64,000 nucleotides of DNA from Lepeophtheirus salmonis. Its lineage: Eukaryota; Arthropoda; Copepoda; Siphonostomatoida; Caligidae. This document shows, piece by piece, positions 1 through 11,492 of this stretch (its first letter is position 1; each line of letters begins with the position of its first letter). Made by a program: the position numbers and the translations under genes. The stretch spans positions 2,666,001 through 2,730,000 of the forward strand of contig NC_052139.2 in NCBI RefSeq assembly GCF_016086655.4. The letters run 5' to 3'. The notes beneath the pieces were generated by a model, which was given only the letters and a program-made list of their open reading frames with translations, was not told the origin of the DNA and did no database searches.

Positions 1-1260
1 TTTATTTCATTGCTTTTTAATTATACTTGGATTCATTACTTTGGTATACGATATATTAAGAATCTAAATTCTAAGTTCATCTTCTTTAAGACCTCAGAAC
101 TCAAAGCTGGCTTGAGTTACAAATCCAATATTTCATTTCTAAGTGAGAATTCTATCAATAAAATCATGGAGACCGGAAGATTTGCTCCTAGAATTTTCGA
201 CCTGCGGAAGTTTTGCTAAAGAAATTTTTGCTCTTTTTTATTGTACCATAAAAATGTATATTCCCATTTATTTTTTAGGGCTTTTTTAGAGTCTTCCTTC
301 ACTTGAAGTGCTTTATAATTAATTTTTGTATCATGGAATACCTTGATATGAGGCCATTTTAGTTCAATTTGGATATATATCATCCATATCAAATGAAGGT
401 GTTTCTTATTACCAGGAATTCAACCCGTTTTTTAATGGTGTACATACTTTATCTGAAAGAAAAGGGGGAAAAAGAACTCAAGCAAATAATTTTGAAATAA
501 ACACAGTCAGAACTGCTACTTTAACTTGTAGGAACTTTATGATTCCGACTCCGGGTAAAAAATCTATAACCCTCTCCGTGAGAGAAAAGCCACCGCACGA
601 CTTGGTTAGGTTGGCTTGTTTTTTCTCTGACGTGATATGCACGGATGTTCCCGTTGTACAATATAAGTTTCCCTCTTCGGTGACATCTCCTCTATATTAA
701 ATTATTGTAAAGTATAAATTAAATGTGAAAATATGTATTTGTGTCATAGCTTATATATGAGGTCGAAACATAACAGGGTGAAAAATCCAAGAATCTAAAT
801 CAATTAGTATTAAAATTACACACATCTCTGCTTATGGAACAAAAAGATGTTGACGTTGTAGCAAAAATACACCAAATTTCTTGTATTAAAAAAAAATTCA
901 TTGTTAGGGGGGAGCGGGGGACAAGAGAAAAAATACATCTATTCTGTCCAAGTAACATATTATTTGTGGCAGCTTTTTTATCCGACATTTAGTTTCTTTT
1001 TAACGGCCAATTAATAGGAAGGGGGGAACAACTACATATGCTTTATTAACGACATTCGCTTTTATAAGTCACTTTCACAGTTTATACAAAAAGTTGTTTA
1101 TTTTTACAAAAATAATATTCCTTGTACGTCTTTGAAAATATGTTTTATTTTCTATGGTTCTACTTTTTTCCCAAGGAAGTGATTCATTCTCAAGTCCGAA
1201 AACATATTTTGTATGTATTTTTCCTTATTAGTTCGGTTCTTCTAAATGAAATTACTTTAT
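1..1260. other. AT-rich non-coding stretch, no gene recognised
   Basis: I see no conserved protein motif, transposon end or RNA gene here. The open frames are short and read as low-complexity, Phe/Lys/Ile-rich chance translations. The patch near 540-680 is slightly richer in GC but gave no recognisable translation on either strand. Confidence 0.5.
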
Positions 1261-1360
1261 TAGTGTTGAGACTCGGTTCAAGACTGATGTTTTTTTTTCT
1301 GGTTTGGCCTTAAGGGATTTATTCAAAACTGCGATCTCAAACCTTAGACCGATATTTACC
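1261..1360 (+). repeat. Left-end fragment of a hAT-like non-autonomous element
   Basis: Begins TAGTGTTGAGACTCGGTTC and continues through a T-tract into CTGGTTTGGCC. The same start is seen at 6945 (AGTGTTGAGAGTCGGTCC followed by a T-tract and CTCAGTTCAG). The inverted form closes the copies ending at 7457 and 43728 (CCCAACACTAG). Only the left end is clear here; the rest is diverged or lost. The hAT label rests on the CAGTGTTG-like end and is inference. Confidence 0.45.
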
Positions 1361-1572
1361 CATTTTCAAATTAAGAAACGATATTTTTGTTTTCAATGTA
1401 TAGACTGAATTTTTCCCAACTATGATCTTTATAATATGATTTATGGACCACATTCAATTTCATAGAACGGTATTGCGCTGAAGTTTACTATTTAGAATCA
1501 CCAAGCATTAACAACTTGTGTAACCAAACTGTACAAGTTGTAACAAAAAAAAAATGAAATTTCTTATTTTAA

Positions 1573-1900
1573 ATGAAGGATTTACATTACTTGGTCAGAG
1601 AATAATGCTATAATTAAATATTCCATAGATGATCTGTATATGTGGATATTATGTAATTTTCGGGTTTTTAATACAAATGACTTAAATAAAAAGTATTATA
1701 TGACCAATTAGTTCAGATGCCCTTAATTAAATTACTCATAGTATCTTGATGACTTTGTAGTTTTGATAAATCAAAATGAAATGATAGTATCCATTAATAG
1801 TTGATAATTAGAATGCCCAATGCAGTAATTGAGTAATTACAACATGTATAATTTACTTCAACATGCTTCAACTTGTACACAATATAGTCCAACAATGGAT
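1573..1900 (+). repeat. Diverged dispersed repeat, copy 1 of 2 (partner 12112-12445)
   Basis: Collinear with 12112-12445 in the same orientation. Shared blocks in order are AAATGAAGGATTT at the start, GTTCAGATGCCC versus GTTCAAATGCCC in the middle, a block ending GAAATGATAGTATC, and GTACACAATA near the end. Divergence between blocks is high, so this is an old family. No coding content or terminal repeats were seen. Confidence 0.5.
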
Positions 1901-2502
1901 TAGTATATACATAATATAGTAGTTCATTCAAGAAGGAAATGCAATAGAGTAATAACTTGGACCATAGATAAAATGTCTGTTTTTCTACTGGTAGTTATTG
2001 ATAAGATGAAGGCTTTCATTCATTTTCATAAAATGATCACGTTGATACAATATTGATAGTCGTAGAGAGAAAGAAAGAGAGTGGATATCTTTTGGCACAT
2101 TCTTCCTTTGTTAACGTTTTTATTGGGCCATTTATATATATTACTTTTTTTTATTTATTTAATCCTTTAACGAATATATTCAAAAGGAAAAAAATGCCGA
2201 TAAGGGAAAAATGAATTAAAACTTTGTTAACTGTAAAAATAAATAACCCTTCTATGTATGTAAGTAAGAAAACAAAGCCATTCTTAGTGGCAATGGTGGA
2301 GGATGGGAGGTACGAAAAGACGAAGAAAAAAAAAAGAGAACTAGAAAGATCCTATTTCTCCACATACATACGATGTATAAATAGAAAGAACCTGCAGAGT
2401 CAATCATAAAAAATCTTTACGACTCTCATTATTCTCTTTGTGGAGTCTTCTTTCTTTTTCTTTTTTTGTGTGTGTCCCATGTCAGTCATCGTCTTGGTAA
2501 TT
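1901..2502. other. Non-coding stretch without recognised content
   Basis: AT-rich sequence with purine/T tracts. The Lys-rich frame in this stretch is low complexity and lacks any recognised domain. Confidence 0.5.
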
Positions 2503-2597
2503 ATGCAAATCATGGCTCGGTGGTGTTCACAGTAACCTCTTCCTATAAAAAGTATATAGTAACATTCAGAAAACTGATTACTTTTCCCTTCCCAAGG
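2503..2597 (+). promoter_or_regulatory. Possible promoter: octamer, TATA box, then a splice-donor-like site
   Basis: A perfect octamer ATGCAAAT lies at 2503-2510, a TATA-like CTATAAAAAG at 2543-2552 and a weak initiator-like TTCAGA near 2575. CCCAAG followed by GTAAAA at 2591-2600 resembles a donor site. The spacing suits a short non-coding first exon on the plus strand. In AT-rich DNA each element can arise by chance, and no downstream coding exon was found, so this is only a candidate. Confidence 0.15.
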
Positions 2598-5538
2598 TAA
2601 AAACACTCTTTTCTCCCTTTGTTTTTATATGTGTGTTCAAAGTAAAAAAATATATTTAATGTATTGAAGGCTTGTTTCGTTAACATTAATTATAAGTGTA
2701 TTAACACATTCAATAAGTTCCCAGACTGACATTTTTTATGGCAACATTGTTGACAGATCTACAATATTTCTAGTTTAGGACTAAACTTTAAATAATATTT
2801 GTCAAAATGTCATTGCATTTTGACCGTTAGTTCAGAAGTTAAATTCGTTTGAGTGGCCCCAGTTTTATAATTATATTAGACAATGGATAGAAAAGAGATT
2901 CGTATGCTGATTAAAAACTGTATTTACAAGGGAGTAAGTACTGTTGAAGACAAACAATAGTTTAATAAACATTATTGGTACTACTTTTCCAGGAAAAACA
3001 TCTATAATTGACTGGTATAAAATAATATATCAAAAAGTTAAAGAAGCATTGAACTAAATGTATCATTTTTAAAGTGTTCAATGGTTTTTTTTTAAATTTT
3101 AAATTAGATCGGAGTATTATTTAGGGATGTATTATTTGCTCGGTAAAAATTATTTTAAATCCATTTAAGAACTATTGAATATAATTTCCTATTTGTCTAC
3201 TTAATTATTTTGTCTTATAAATGTAATTGTTTTGAGATATCAATGAACAAAACTTTAAAAAACCATATACAATATGTATATTTATGTTACAACTTAAGAA
3301 AATATTAATTTTTTTATACAATACAAACTAACTTAGAATTTAAAATTTTCTCTGATAATAAATGAAAATAAAATATTGGGGAAATTTACTTTTTTATATG
3401 TCAGCAAATTTTGTAATCATGGGTAATAAAAATACTCAAAAACGCTAGCTACTGACTTTGTAACAAGGAATAAAGAACATTATATGAAGATAATCAAGAA
3501 TAAAGGTTTTTATAACATGCCTGATTGGATTTCAAATCATGGCAATTATACCTACATGACTAAAAGATCATTTAGCTGTCCAATAGAGACTCTTCTAATC
3601 AATAAATGCTCAACTCAGAAGAACTTTTTTTTAGTGTAATAGTCTTTCCCTGCTTATTAGAAATAATGAAAATGAAAAGTGTTTGGAGAACTTCTGAAAA
3701 AAAATGTTTAATCAAAATCGAATTTTAGACCTGAATTTATATTTTGTTTTTTGTTTTAATTATTATTATTACCTCTGGCTTCCGCTCATTTATTTTTTAG
3801 CTTCTTATATTTTTCGTGTATAGCTTATATATCTTATTCAGTTTTTAAATTTTATAAGTTGATTTAGCTCCCACAATATGTACTACTGTATATTTATTTT
3901 TTACATTCAAATTCTATTGTAAATTTTTATGCCATAGTCGATACTTACAGGCATTTATTACCGGTAGTCGAAATAAATAACGAGGTTCTATGAATATCAA
4001 GATATGGAACTGTATCTAAAATTCAATAATCAAGATGATTTAAGACAATGATATCCAACCTTTCAATATAATGGGCAACATTGCAACTTGAAGTTTTTTA
4101 ATGGGTTACATAACCTATTAAATTAAATTTCATGGAAAATAGCTTCATAAAACAAAACTATTAAACACATATTTATTTCAAATTTTGGGCAGATATAAAA
4201 AAAGGTCATTTTTGTAATCCTGTTTAGAGGGTGTATATATATATATATATATATATCTTTTTTGGAATGGAGAGGGACTTATTTATTTTCATTTTTTCTG
4301 TTTTCTCATAAAAATGTTTTTACCAATAGCGATAATTTTTCAAAAATTCCTTTATTTGGGATATTCATGTTTGTGCGTATAATACTCGTTCAACGTGTTT
4401 TGATGATATTGTGACAATTTTCATAAAAATACTACTTGAAGTGAAAATGAGTAGTAAGCCGTACTTAAACGTTAAGTGGTCTACAACGTGTACCACGGGC
4501 TATGGGTTGGTCATCCTTGTTTTAAGATAACTGAAAGCATAGGCTTTGCAATTGTAGAGAAATTATCTCTATTAACCATGATGTGATATAATTATATTTT
4601 ATAGTCATCTTTCAGGTAAAATCTATACATAATATGACTTATTTATTTAGTTAATAGTTGAGATGCAATTATATGAAAAAATGAACAGAGTGACTATATT
4701 TTCGATTTTTTTTTGTTTTTTAATATATTTGATTTATTCCAATATGTTAATGTAAATCGAAACTTTCATTTGTAAAATAACATTATTTGTTGCACTGAGA
4801 GTAAAATTTACCACTTTTATGGGCCGAAAAATTAAGATGAATTTTATTTTGGGCAATTGCTTTAGATTGAATTTAATAATGAAAATACAATAGCATAATT
4901 TTTTAAATAAAATATGTTTGAAATATATCAACTAAATAAAAATTTCATTAAAAAATATGGAAAATGTATAGATTTATATTTTCTTTTTTTGTTTCCAAGA
5001 GGGAAAGTAAAATAATTAAGTCATGGAAGTAGGTTAATTATTATTTTTTGAATCTTAAATCAAACAATCCAATTAGTTATACCATGAGAAATAATAAAAT
5101 ATCATATTTGTCATAATAAAATATATGTTTAAATACATATATAAATTTCTAACAATAAGTATAAAAAACAAATTTGTTTTTTGCTGCCATAAAATATATA
5201 TCTTTTGAAATCCAAAAATTATCCATCTAGGTACATATGACATTTACTATGAAACATTTAATTATTTTGCATAATATGTTTGTCTAATTTGTACTATAAA
5301 ATGATTTTCAATTTTATGCAATTATAAGCCAATATATTTTTCTAAGTGCACTGGAAATAATCATATAGTAAAGCCATTAAAAAACCCTAATTTTATACAT
5401 TTAAGTATAGATAAATATGAGTAACGTATTACATACATATATTTGCCTGTACTATATTAGACTGTCCCATTTTTAGAGAATTTTTTTTTCTTTGCACATG
5501 GCACTGGCCACAATAAAAAAAATGACTTTGGAAAAAAT
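2598..5538. other. Long AT-rich non-coding stretch
   Basis: No gene, transposon end or RNA could be supported. It contains homopolymer runs and one clear (TA)n microsatellite, listed separately. Confidence 0.5.
4233..4257. repeat. (TA)n microsatellite
   Basis: Uninterrupted alternating TA run of about 24 bases. Similar short runs occur at 31419-31438, 51020-51038 and 58949-58968. Confidence 0.9.
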
Positions 5539-6302
5539 TTGAGGTCTCTCAGATCATTTTTGTTGTAGTACAGGTCATTTTAGTCGTGATACAGGTAATT
5601 TTTGGCATAATAACGTCCATTTTTTTAAATGGTTTTTGGGTAGAAATTGGACATTTTTAGGCCTAATAAGTTTTTCAAATTAAGGTGGCTTATATTAGCT
5701 CAGGTCATTTTTGATAAGGTGCAAATGTTTTTACGCGTAATACAAGCCATTTTTTAAAATGGTTTTTGGGTTGAAATTGTACATTTCAGGCCTCTTGTAC
5801 CATCCTCTTTTGACGTCCACAAAACCTTTATTAAGATGTTATTTTTTATTATTACTGTTGCATAATACTACAATTAATGGTTTATTAATTAATAATTGCA
5901 TTATAAATAAATCGTTTAGTACAAAATTAGACCTTCAGAAATAGCACAGTTTTCGGCCGTCTTGTTATGTCACAATTTAATAAAATTCCAAATAAATATG
6001 AAATATTTACTCGACAGTGTTAACAAAAGAAAAATAATCCATAAAATACATGAAAAACTTTCATAGATATATTGAAAAAAAGAAAATAAGTACTCAGAAA
6101 ATTTATGCACTTATAATAAAAATTAATATAGCTTGTATCACATTAAGAAATTTTTGCCATTGATATAGGCTTTTTTTTTCTTTATTTTTGGTTGAAATAT
6201 GATTGTACAAGATGACGCATATTCGTCAATTTTAACTCAAAAGTCATTTTTCAAATTATTAAAATGACCTTTACTACCCTAAGAATGATCTAAGAGGTCT
6301 CA
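5539..6302. mobile_element. Element with long imperfect inverted ends, family not recognised
   Basis: The left end reads TTGAGGTCTCTCAGATCATT and the reverse complement of the right end reads TTGAGACCTCTTAGATCATT. The similarity continues through GTAGTACAGGTCATTTTAG versus GTAGTAAAGGTCATTTTAA, giving about 45 bp of imperfect inverted repeat. The total length is about 764 bp. The interior carries an internal direct duplication (see 5620-5800). No transposase motif was seen, so a non-autonomous element is the likeliest reading. I could not identify a target-site duplication and cannot assign a superfamily. Confidence 0.5.
5598..5810 (+). repeat. Internal direct duplication, period about 140 bp
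   Basis: Two blocks share CCATTTTTTTAAATGGTTTT, then GGGT-GAAATTG-ACATTT and AGGCCT. They lie near 5627-5680 and 5747-5800, each preceded by a CAGGTCATTTT-type block. The units are diverged. This explains the otherwise conspicuous repeated CAGGTCATTT words. Confidence 0.55.
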
Positions 6303-6944
6303 ATCCCTACAAAAGTAAGTTGTATTACAGTCCACACGAGAAAAAACAAACATAAATTTGGGATGGAAAACATAATAACCTGAAAACAGATTAGTCTAAC
6401 GTACATTCAATTTCTTTGGAAACACCATCATGATTTTCCTTGTTCCATGGCACAAATTGCTAGGAGAACTCAAGCATAATTAATTGTGATTTTCATTTTG
6501 CAAGAAAATAATACAAAATTACATACCATTCTATAATTTTTACGACTGGTAACATTAGGTTGTTCATTTCTTTCCATTGTCTTAAATTATCTTAATGATG
6601 GTCAATTGTTAGATTTGTGAGGTTTTTTTATTTTTTTGATTTATTATTTTATGGTACTGCTGTGTAATTACTATTAATATTCACTTAATGTGGTTCGTTG
6701 GTTTGTTGTGTGTGTATGTAAGTATATGTACTTTTAATGGTATGTTTTATGAATTCCTTCTAATATAAAATTACGGGGGACGGAATGGTGCTGGATGTGT
6801 TATTAGGGTGTACATTATTTTAATAATGACTCTTGAGGTGAATAACTTTTCATCTAATGTTCAAGGTATCTGCTATGAATCCATCAATCTCAGCTCATAC
6901 TTAAATAAATGTAAACTTAGTTCTTTAAGTAAAAATGTATCTAT
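6303..6944. other. Non-coding stretch without recognised content
   Basis: AT-rich, with GT-rich low-complexity words near 6700. The open frame starting at 6808 runs into the neighbouring repeat and has no domain. Confidence 0.5.
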
Positions 6945-7457
6945 AAGTGTTGAGAGTCGGTCCGAGATTGATTTTTTTTTCTCAGTTCAGTCTTCAGACA
7001 CTCTTTCTCGACAAATTTTATACGAATACTTTGGTCTAGATCACAATATTATATCGTAGATTGAAATTTAATCGTGTTCATACAGCGAACCGATTTGTTT
7101 TGTCCCAATCTATGGTCCAATCTTCTCTCCACTTCTGATTTAGGAGTTGTACAAGTATAACTTATGCAACAGATTTAACTTTATATGACCTATATGTATC
7201 TATGTTCACCAATTGTTGACGTTGTTAACAATTCATTTATGGAATCGGTCCAGACCAAATTATAAATGAGATCGATTATGAGTGGCATTTTTGTAAAATC
7301 AATCCAGAAGCTTTTTTCTTTTGTTGCTGATCTAAATGGAACTTTTTTTTAGACTTGTGGAGACTGAACATATTTAAAGAACCGAATTAGTTCAATCCAC
7401 TAGACACCATAACGGTATTAGACCGGACTAGGGGTTTCAGACCGAAACCCAACACTA
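6945..7457 (+). mobile_element. hAT-like non-autonomous element, near complete
   Basis: The left end is AGTGTTGAGAGTCGGTCC. The reverse complement of the right end is AGTGTTGGGTTTCGGTCTG, so the element has imperfect inverted ends and is 513 bp long. A second copy at 43209-43728 shares interior words such as CTATGG-TCAA, CACTTCTGATT and CAACAGATTTAACT. A left-end fragment is at 1261. There is no transposase reading frame. The end sequence resembles hAT termini, but I could not confirm an 8-bp duplication, so the superfamily is inferred. Confidence 0.55.
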
Positions 7458-7734
7458 GACAATGTATAACATAAATCTATTATTTTTTTTAAGTAACACT
7501 GATCAACAAAAAATGTTTAATTAGGTTGAACGATCATGGGCTTAGGAAAGTTTGAATTTTTGATTCCAAGAAAATGAATTAATTTTTATTGGACCAAATT
7601 AAATGTATATATATTAAATTTTATACACGCTATTAACTTAGATAAATAGGAAAAATGTATATAAACTTAACATAATATTAAAAAAATGAAATAACTCTAA
7701 AATAGTGTGCATAATACGTATTTTTTTAATATTA

Positions 7735-7950
7735 TCCTTTAATTGGTTAGATGGAGTTACCATGATTGAGTATAAGTAAACATTAGAGTATTACATTTAC
7801 TCAATCTGACCTAGGAATCAAATTTGAAGTCCATATATTTAATGTATATTTCCATCTCTAGGAACGACCAAGGCGCGAAAACCTATGCTCATTCAGTTCA
7901 AGTTAATAATTTTTCCTGAGCGCGTTGTCCATTGAGTTTCATCGTTCTAT
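7735..7950 (-). mobile_element. tRNA-derived SINE with a 3-prime hairpin, copy 1
   Basis: Read on the minus strand, a tRNA-like head occupies about 7950-7860. It has AGAACGA paired with TCGTTCCT as an acceptor stem and ACTCAATGGAC in the A-box position. A body follows, and then an inverted pair, GTTAGATGGAGT at 7746-7757 and ACTCAATCTGAC at 7799-7810, 65 nt end to end. The copy at 32494-32706 has the same order and the same 65-nt hairpin span. Short interspersed elements with tRNA heads are transcribed by RNA polymerase III; this copy has a damaged A box and is probably inert. Confidence 0.6.
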
Positions 7951-8817
7951 GACACGTTTATTGATACATTATTGTAATTATGGACTTGAAATGAACTAAA
8001 AGTCAATCTGAGGTCTTCAACTTGAAGTTTCTGTCCCCCCTCCCCTCCGGTTATTTATGCAACTAAATTCATTTTTTAACAAAAAGTGACACGTTTAATT
8101 TTGACACAGGATGTGTTGAAAATGTAAAACTACAAGTATGCTGATAGACCTAATGCAACCCTATTATATTAATAAATAAGCCATCACGAGAAACATGAAG
8201 TTATTAATCGGATTAGTTATCTTGTGCACATAATCTACATGTTGATCTTGGCATGTGATGTGTTTTTTATGCATGGAATTATTGCTTTCATGTACAATAC
8301 ATATAATTTATGTAGCTGGGATATAATACATACCTTCATAAGTATCCGCTTCTTTAAGTCTCTAAAGGTCCAGAAATGAGCTTATTAAATCATTATAAAT
8401 GCAGACAGCATTAGATCATTACTTTTTATGTTTGTGTGTGTGTCTATCTAGCTATCTATCTACATACATTCAATTTTATTATTATTAGCATGATCATAGT
8501 AACTCAAATGTCTGCGGCGCGGGTATGTAACTAGAATCATATGTAAAAGCAGCAATAATATTACGTATAAACGACTGACCCCTGCCATGTAAGAACCTAT
8601 TACAATGTACATCAATTATTATTATTAGTTATTGGTACAAAAATGAAGATATTTTTTTATGAAATATAAAAAGTTTGGGTTCCTCACGAAAACATGTATG
8701 TAGGTACATGTACCTAGGGCTACATCCCGTGATAATATGAGACGAAAATGGTTATTACTTCATTAAACGTAGCACATTGATGATGTCCTGTTTAAGAAGA
8801 TACCTATATACAGTGTA
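7951..8817. other. Non-coding stretch with short simple repeats
   Basis: Contains a GTGTGTGTG tract followed by CTAT/CATA-type repeats near 8430-8470. No gene or transposon end was recognised. Confidence 0.5.
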
Positions 8818-9000
8818 CATTTAGGACTGAAAACTACAGTCCTATATAGGTTAGTCCTGCATATCAGTCCTAAGTTTTATAAAGTTGGTTCCTTGAAAAC
8901 ATCACTCCACTTTATTTCTTCTTTTTTTAATCAGTTCTAGTAGTGGCAGTCCGTAGGAATGGTTCTAAGACGGAACTGAACAAATAACACAAAACAACCG
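8818..9000 (-). repeat. CAGTCC-rich dispersed repeat, copy 1
   Basis: Matches in reverse complement the copies at 35562-35820 and 52366-52540. Shared words include TTTAGGACTGAA, AGTCCTGCATAT, a CCTTGA block, TTTATTTCTTC and a CGTAGGAATGGTTCTAAGAC block. It abuts the 430-bp repeat starting at 9019. No coding content. Confidence 0.55.
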
Positions 9001-9018
9001 ACATACATTGAAATAGGT

Positions 9019-9455
9019 GTAGTGATGAAAATCGTGTGTATTTTTTACCTCGCCTGCTTTTTTGGAGTTGGAAAACTGAAGATCGAATTTTCTTTTCCGA
9101 AACGGTTGCCATTATTATTTCATTCCTGCGGAGTTAACTTTTTTTTTCTATTACATTCCAGCTATCATTGATTTATACGAAACTGGATGAAACATTTGCT
9201 TGAGCTCATAAAATGCAGAGAGTAACACAGAGGATTTTTGCGGAGTTATATGTATAAATCCCTGTTAGACTCAGAGTAGAATTGAGGATTGACTTGGGAT
9301 TTGTTTTTGTTTATTTATTTTCCACTCTCCTTTCTTGTCACTGCTACGTGTAGCTGGTCTAAAGAAACGTCATCACACCTATGCTGTTCTCCTACAAAAC
9401 ATTCTTATCATGTTCATTTTCGACTTCTTTCATTTGTAGCATACCCAAAATTCTC
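9019..9455 (+). repeat. 430-bp dispersed repeat, copy 1 of 3 long copies
   Basis: Starts GTAGTGATGAAAATC. It then shares with 24405-24835 and 41000-41405 an ordered set of words: GGAGTTGG-AA-CTGAAGAT, a CTGCGGAGTTAAC block, GAGCTCATAAAA, AGACTCAGAGTAGAAT, ACAAAACATTCTT and a T-run ending in AGCATACCCAAAA. All three copies have the same orientation. The 115-codon frame across this copy is repeat sequence, not a gene. The element class is unknown. Confidence 0.6.
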
Positions 9456-9669
9456 CCGACTTTCATCACTGTTCATATGTTGCATTTATGAGTTTGCTTT
9501 GATTTTTTCACCATTTCATCACAAAACACAAATAAAAAATGTCCGAAATGAATACCAAATAGGACATGAGTGTTGTTTTGTTCTATTAATTTGTAAACAA
9601 AGCCACAGTGATTGGTACCGTGTTTCTGCAAAATAATACAACTCCCTCAATGAAATATAGGTGTACTTA

Positions 9670-10060
9670 ACTTACATACTTCGAAATTTGGGACTATTTC
9701 GGGTACCGCAGGGCCTCAAAATGAGATAAAAACCCGAAGTAGTCTCGAATTTCGGAAGCCCTGTCGGGGTTTAAATGGAGGTGGGCTAAATTTAAATAGT
9801 GACGGAGGGTTTTATCCCATTTTGGGGCCAGGCTGTACCCGATAATAGCTCAAACATTTGAGGGTACAAATGGGTTGTGAGGGGCTCTTTAGTGGTTGCT
9901 TAAATAGTGGAAGGAGGAGGGGTTCATCCCATTTTGGGACACAGCGGTGACTGAAAACACCCCCAACATGTATAAGGGGGATTGGGGGCCCCCTTACTAG
10001 TAGTTTATAAAGAAATAGTGCTGCTGGGTTATGTTTCAGGCGAGAAATGTCGGAATGGGA
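9670..10060. other. GC-richer patch with internal direct repeat
   Basis: This stretch stands out from its surroundings by runs such as GGGGGATTGGGGGCCCCC. Two related blocks, AAATAGTGACGGAGGG near 9797 and AAATAGTGGAAGGAGG near 9904, are each followed by a CCCATTTTGGG word. The spacing is about 107 bp, so a duplication is likely. The 99-codon minus-strand frame here has no recognised domain, and I do not call it a gene. Confidence 0.45.
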
Positions 10061-10106
10061 TATATCGCAACACCAGTTGGAGTAGTCCTTTATTTTATAT
10101 TTTACG

Positions 10107-10212
10107 GTCAACCTTCTGTCAGTCGACGTTTTGTCTATTCGACGTTTAGTCCATTCGATGTTTTGTCGGTGGACGTTCTATTGGTTGACGATTTGACGGT
10201 TGACGTTTTAGC
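10107..10212 (+). repeat. Degenerate tandem array, unit about 15-16 bp
   Basis: Six to seven imperfect units built on CGACGTTTTGTCTATT, with variants such as CGACGTTTAGTCCATT, CGATGTTTTGTCGGTG and TGACGTTTTAGCC. In one frame it reads as repeated Val-Asp-Val-Leu, which explains the 101-codon plus-strand frame. It is a minisatellite-like tract, not a gene. Confidence 0.75.
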
Positions 10213-11456
10213 CACGCACCGTTACTCACATAGGAGTGCTGGGAAAATTCATCTGAGCTTACTCCATTCTTTTACTAAGTTTAAGCAAAAGACTACAGAC
10301 TGTCACGTTACCATATGGGAAAAAATTGTTTTTTAGTTTGATTCACTTCCTCCTACTATTACACAATTATTTTATTTAAAGTTTAAGAACTTAACAAAAT
10401 TTAAATAAAGTCCAATGAATCAACGCCCATAACACTTGTAAGTAGCAAGATAAATCGAAAAATCCACAGCTGGCAAAAAGAACGTAGGAGTTTTTGATGT
10501 CTTGAAGATACCATTGTAATGTGTTTTGAGAAATATGTCGTCATTGAAGAATTCTACTACTTAATTATATATTTATTCTTATAAAAATATATTGAGTAAA
10601 TTATTCTAAAATTAAGAGTAATTATGAGTGTAACCGGCTAAGACTACTGATTAATACCAATATTTTGTTTTTAAAGGAATAAAAAGTAAAAAACAGAAAA
10701 AAATCCTTAAAAAAAATAGAATTACGGTTTAAATTACTTAATCAATTTATTCTATTTCTTTTTTAAATTATTCACGCCAACAATTAATGTAATTTAAATA
10801 GTCAGACGCCATTTTTAAAATCTTTGTAGTTTTTATGGGTTTTTTTGGGGGTGGGGGAAATCAAAGATCATTGATCAAAAAACTACAAAAATTAATTAAA
10901 TCCTTTAGTGGGTTTGGCTCAAAAATCAAATAAGTTGACCTGCTTTGGCAAAATAATGAGGAAAAAGTTATGCGATTGTCAAAATGGGCATGTTAGCCTT
11001 TACTTGATTATTTTTATAAGGATATTGAAGATTAGTTTGAAAAAAAACATTGGCCGACTAATTAGTTTTTGGTTTGTAACCCTGCAAATAATGAGCTCTA
11101 AAAATCCACGTCATTGAATAAATATATTTATTTATTATTTTTACTTACAAATAATTTGTAACAAAGGATCTTGAACGAACCAATATACGCTATTTCAAAT
11201 ATGTCTTAACGATACCCTCCTTAGGTCTACTATAAACTATAAAGACCAAAGAATAGTTATGACTTATAAAAAATATTCATAGATGCATACTGTAGACACA
11301 AAATCAATATTTATCGTTATTGCGTTCATAATGAAAAAGTCGTTTTAAATGAATACCTTGATTAAAAAGAGAAATGAACAAAAGACTATATATGTATATA
11401 GCGAAATAAATGATCTATACTTATAAAAAGAAAGAAAGAAAATTAGTACCTCTAAC

Positions 11457-11492
<36 letters not shown>

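Noticed and set aside
9289..9636. 115-codon plus frame
   Set aside because: It starts inside a dispersed repeat whose other copies (24405, 41000) do not keep the frame.
9812..10336. Opposing 99- and 101-codon frames in the GC-richer patch
   Set aside because: The plus frame is produced by the 15-bp array (Val-Asp-Val-Leu repeats), and the minus frame has no recognised feature.
11459..11488. Poly-A of 30 as a retrogene or LINE tail
   Set aside because: No reverse transcriptase, processed transcript or target-site duplication is visible upstream.
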